Assembly (NCBI GenBank): GCA_034620365.1 | Contig: JAQGEQ010000003.1 | Location: forward strand, 1,144,644 to 1,208,643 | Length of the DNA: 64,000 nucleotides | From: Pegea sp. RAD2-039 | Lineage: Eukaryota > Chordata > Thaliacea > Salpida > Salpidae | Direction of reading: 5' to 3' | Made by a program: the position numbers and the translations under genes | Notes under the pieces: generated by a model | What the model was told of the DNA's origin: nothing | Databases searched by the model: none | The model's input: only the letters and a program-made list of their open reading frames with translations | Shown here: piece after piece, positions 61,034-64,000 of the stretch | Layout of the letters: each line of letters opens with the position of its first letter | Position numbering within the stretch: position 1 is the first letter of the stretch

Positions 61034-64000
61034 ATGGCAACTAGAACAGCTTTTGCACCTACTGCTAGCCAGATGGTTAGTGATAGTTTGAGCAAGCAAG
61101 CTAAACTGTTATGGTCAAAAGCAGCTGATAAAGATCTAGACAATTTTGATATTAAAGTTGTAGAAGAAATTTATAAAAGTGAATTACTTAGTAGTAGTTT
61201 TAGTCCTCAAAGACTTCTACTTCTGGAATTTAGTAGGTATCTTGAAAACTATCTTTGGCCTGGTTTAAATGAGTCTAATTGTACTGATAGTATGGTCATA
61301 TCTATTGCTTGTCTAATCAATGTTAAGTACCACCAAGCGGTTCCTGCTTGGGATATTATTAAACAAAGACCAAACCACTTTTCTCATTTCTTTTATCGTG
61401 TGATGGAGCTAGCTATAAATGAAGATCTACATTTGAAAGAAAGAACTATTTTATTAAGATTTTTGGGCCACTGCTATAGAAGCCTTGAAGTTGAAGTTGT
61501 TCGAACTGAAGTTGCTAAAACATTATCTCTAGCTTTTTGGAAGAACTTATTTGAAGCGAGATTAAATGAAATTCTGGCTGCATGGCCCAAGTTAAAAAAA
61601 CGTTTTAAAAGTTTGATAAAAAAAGAAAAAAAATTAAGTGAGGAAGAAGTTAATAAAAATAACTTCTATATCCAATTTTTGCCAAAATTAATTAATCATT
61701 TTTGTGTGATGATATCTGTGGAAACATTTGATGAGCAACAACTAGAATACTGCCAGCGTTTTCTGGATTGGATGATTGATTTAGATTCATATCTACCATG
61801 CAGAAGATGGTTTAATGCCTTTCTTATTGATTCAAATTTGATCATACGATGTAAAAAGTCAAGTTTGTACAATAAAGATGATGTCTTTACTCAGTTAGTT
61901 AATAATTTGGAAATGTATTGTTGGTTTGAGATTGATGAAGTAAGCGGTGAACCTTTGAATAAAATACAAATGATACAAAGACATTACAAACGAATTGGTC
62001 AATTACAACAATGTGCTTTCAAAAACTTTCCATCACTTAGGGCAGTTGCTTTATCATCTGTAGCAAAGATTGATAAACGACCCGCACTCTTGAAACTATT
62101 AGGGGACCTAGACATGGATGAACTGACCAGACTGTCCAACTTGCTTAACCTACGTGTCCTACCATCTGACAGTAAAGACATTGTCCTTGAAATGATTGTC
62201 AGTTACCACGAACTGCGGCCCTCTCAACTAGATTCACTAAACATGATGCCTCTTTACCCAACAGAGTCACTTTTATGGGATGATAATTTGACCAAGACCG
62301 CTCATTTCATGAAAGATGAATGCTTAGCGCTTCCTAAACTCAACTTACAGTTTCTGACTCTTCATGACTACCTACTCCGTAACTTCAGTCTCTTCCAGCT
62401 GGAATCCGCTTATGAGATACGTCAAGACATTGAGATGACAGTCCGTCGAATGAAACCGTTGCTAGCAGAGGACCATTCGTGTAGTTTTACTGGCTGGGCA
62501 CAAATGGCCCTGCCCTTGCAAAGTTTCTCAGTGGTTGAAGTTGCTAAACCTCGTATTGGGGAGTCACGCCCTTCTCGTGTTCGCGCTGATCTCGCGGTAG
62601 CTGTTGGCTTCTCAGCAGCTGTTAGACGTAATTGGGAATCACTACGTAAACATGACGTCTGTTTCCTACTCTGTGTGCAACCAACAGGAGTCCCTGTTCG
62701 TGATGAAGCAGGTAAAAGGAATCCTTTTCAAGATTGTTTTCAAATATTAGTCCGCGGATGTGAAGTGGAAGGGATGTTAGATGATGATGGACGCGTGATT
62801 GAAGAGGGTCCGGAACCCAAACCTTCCATACAGGGCTCCATCCGAAACTTCAGGGTATGGTTGGATGCCAATCAATACCAGACTGATATGGAAGCAGTTT
62901 TGAAGTTGGGTTGCCGGGACCCTTATGAGACCCTTAACTTAGTGGTCAGACGTAAAGCGAAAGAAAATAATTTCAAAGCTGTTTTGGGGACTATTCGAGA
63001 GTTGATGAATACTGATTGTGTGGTTCCTGAATGGCTTCACGATGTGTTGCTTGGTTACGGCAGCCCTGACTCGGCCCATTACAAAAGTCTGGCCCGGACC
63101 ATCAACGACCTAGACTGGAATGACACTTTCCTTTCACTTGACCACCTTAGACACAGCTTTCCTGACCACCAAGTAGTAGTTGAAGGTGAAGAGGACCAGG
63201 TGAAGCCACCACTAAAGCTACATTTTGATGATGACCACAACCAGTTGACCGTATCTGCCCATTTGGTTCCTAATCGTGGACCATATGAACGAAACGTACC
63301 AAAGAAAAACTCGGTTCGGTTTACACCGACCCAGATTGAAGCTATCAGGTCAGGCATGCAGCCTGGACTGACCATGGTAGTTGGTCCACCTGGAACAGGA
63401 AAGACAGACGTGGCTGTCCAGATTATTTCTAATATATACCATAACTTTCCTGACCAGCGGACTTTGATTGTCACCCACTCTAATCAAGCTCTTAACCAGC
63501 TTTTTGAGAAGATTATGCAACTGGATATAGATGAACGACATTTGCTGCGGTTGGGACACGGAGAGGAACAACTGGAGACAGAGAAAGACTTTTCGCGTTA
63601 TGGACGCGTCGATTACATCCTCAACAAACGTATGCAGTTGTTAGAAGAGGTAGGACAGCTACAGAGTAGTTTAGGGGTCGCTGGTGAGATGTCTTATACA
63701 TGTGAAACTGCTTGCTACTTCTTCCTTTATCAAGTTTTATCTCGGTGGGAAAAATATGAACGTCAAGTCCTTGACAGCAAATCTCTAGATCTTCTTCAAA
63801 ATGATTTTCCTTTCACCGAATTCTTTGCGTCTGCTCGACCTCTTTTTAAAGGACTTGATTTTGATGCAGATTGGAAGGTTGCTGATGGTTGCTTCCGTTA
63901 CATCAGGAACATCTTCACTCAATTAGAGGAGTTTAGAGCATTTGAGTTGTTCCGTTCAGGTCTTGATCGCTCTAAATATCTTCTCATTAAAAGTGCTAAG
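61034..64000 (+). CDS. AQR: Intron-binding RNA helicase aquarius, N-terminal two thirds
   Basis: AQR is a superfamily 1 helicase of the intron-binding complex in the activated spliceosome; it contacts the intron upstream of the branch site. The frame is open from ATG 61034 to the window end: 989 codons without a stop or intron (human AQR ~1485). The start is supported by the family's opening pattern: SQMVSDSLSKQAKLLW (human TVAQINAEFVTQLACKYW type). Residues ~1-420 form the helical ARM region (FLPKLINHFCVMISVETFDE, LPCRRWFNAFLIDSNLIIRC, LRPSQLDSLNMMPLYPTE). Residues ~430-560 hold HDYLLRNFSLFQLESAYEIR and EVAKPRIGESRPSRVRADL. The helicase core begins with VRFTPTQIEAIRSGMQPGLT, and the P-loop GPPGTGKT lies at residues 784-791 (codon 1 of the motif at 63383). 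Motif II and later motifs lie beyond the window. Codon use is AT-rich up to about 62050 and clearly less so after. Confidence 0.97.
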   Translation, partial: MATRTAFAPTASQMVSDSLSKQAKLLWSKAADKDLDNFDIKVVEEIYKSELLSSSFSPQRLLLLEFSRYLENYLWPGLNESNCTDSMVISIACLINVKYHQAVPAWDIIKQRPNHFSHFFYRVMELAINEDLHLKERTILLRFLGHCYRSLEVEVVRTEVAKTLSLAFWKNLFEARLNEILAAWPKLKKRFKSLIKKEKKLSEEEVNKNNFYIQFLPKLINHFCVMISVETFDEQQLEYCQRFLDWMIDLDSYLPCRRWFNAFLIDSNLIIRCKKSSLYNKDDVFTQLVNNLEMYCWFEIDEVSGEPLNKIQMIQRHYKRIGQLQQCAFKNFPSLRAVALSSVAKIDKRPALLKLLGDLDMDELTRLSNLLNLRVLPSDSKDIVLEMIVSYHELRPSQLDSLNMMPLYPTESLLWDDNLTKTAHFMKDECLALPKLNLQFLTLHDYLLRNFSLFQLESAYEIRQDIEMTVRRMKPLLAEDHSCSFTGWAQMALPLQSFSVVEVAKPRIGESRPSRVRADLAVAVGFSAAVRRNWESLRKHDVCFLLCVQPTGVPVRDEAGKRNPFQDCFQILVRGCEVEGMLDDDGRVIEEGPEPKPSIQGSIRNFRVWLDANQYQTDMEAVLKLGCRDPYETLNLVVRRKAKENNFKAVLGTIRELMNTDCVVPEWLHDVLLGYGSPDSAHYKSLARTINDLDWNDTFLSLDHLRHSFPDHQVVVEGEEDQVKPPLKLHFDDDHNQLTVSAHLVPNRGPYERNVPKKNSVRFTPTQIEAIRSGMQPGLTMVVGPPGTGKTDVAVQIISNIYHNFPDQRTLIVTHSNQALNQLFEKIMQLDIDERHLLRLGHGEEQLETEKDFSRYGRVDYILNKRMQLLEEVGQLQSSLGVAGEMSYTCETACYFFLYQVLSRWEKYERQVLDSKSLDLLQNDFPFTEFFASARPLFKGLDFDADWKVADGCFRYIRNIFTQLEEFRAFELFRSGLDRSKYLLIKSAK

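Noticed and set aside
63079-63474. 131-codon minus-strand frame
   Set aside because: Antisense shadow of the AQR helicase core.

Overview
The window is strongly AT-rich animal nuclear DNA with GT-AG introns, many of them only about 50 bases long. The multi-exon genes, a rhodopsin-type receptor, an SLC22-type carrier, a classical dynamin with PH, GED and proline-rich tail, and animal-style non-LTR retrotransposons place it in an invertebrate animal. Nothing in the window fixes the phylum, and I do not name a species. No bacterial, organellar or viral gene was seen.

Layout, left to right. A partial PDE12-like gene runs on the minus strand at 558-1784. A graveyard of one LINE family fills 2415-8825; it includes one copy inserted inside another, with a short target-site duplication. 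A 17-exon coiled-coil gene resembling CCHCR1 (minus, 9412-13470) carries a GC-rich island in one intron. From 13.5 to 26.8 kb there is gene-poor DNA with a decayed LINE of a second type (restriction-like endonuclease class), a 25-bp tandem repeat and a 14-bp minisatellite. A class A GPCR lies on the minus strand at 26828-27998. An SLC22-type transporter (plus, 31951-35777) has 12 exons. A 22-exon dynamin lies on the minus strand at 36972-41717. An intronless orphan membrane protein with five YxxP motifs lies on the minus strand at 43541-44416. Further fragments of the first LINE family lie at 45.76-47.27 and 51.7-52.2 kb. TFIIB (plus, 48913-50959, 7 exons) has a foreign LINE remnant in intron 2. 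WDR5 (plus, 53427-55517) and WDR46/UTP7 (minus, 55823-59053) converge tail to tail. AQR (aquarius helicase) starts at 61034 on the plus strand and runs off the window with no intron so far.

The conserved genes are housekeeping functions: transcription initiation (TFIIB), histone H3K4 methylation scaffold (WDR5), small-subunit rRNA processing (WDR46), splicing and intron-binding complex (AQR), endocytic membrane fission (dynamin) and mitochondrial RNA decay (PDE12). They share no single pathway, so their adjacency looks like ordinary gene packing. The least explained items are the YxxP membrane protein, a dispersed ~71-bp hairpin repeat found in the dynamin and WDR46 introns, the GC-rich intronic island, and the open-frame minisatellite.

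Exon boundaries were placed by eye from reading frames, GT/AG sites and family knowledge. Most should be exact; a few of the CCHCR1-like ones may be off by some bases.
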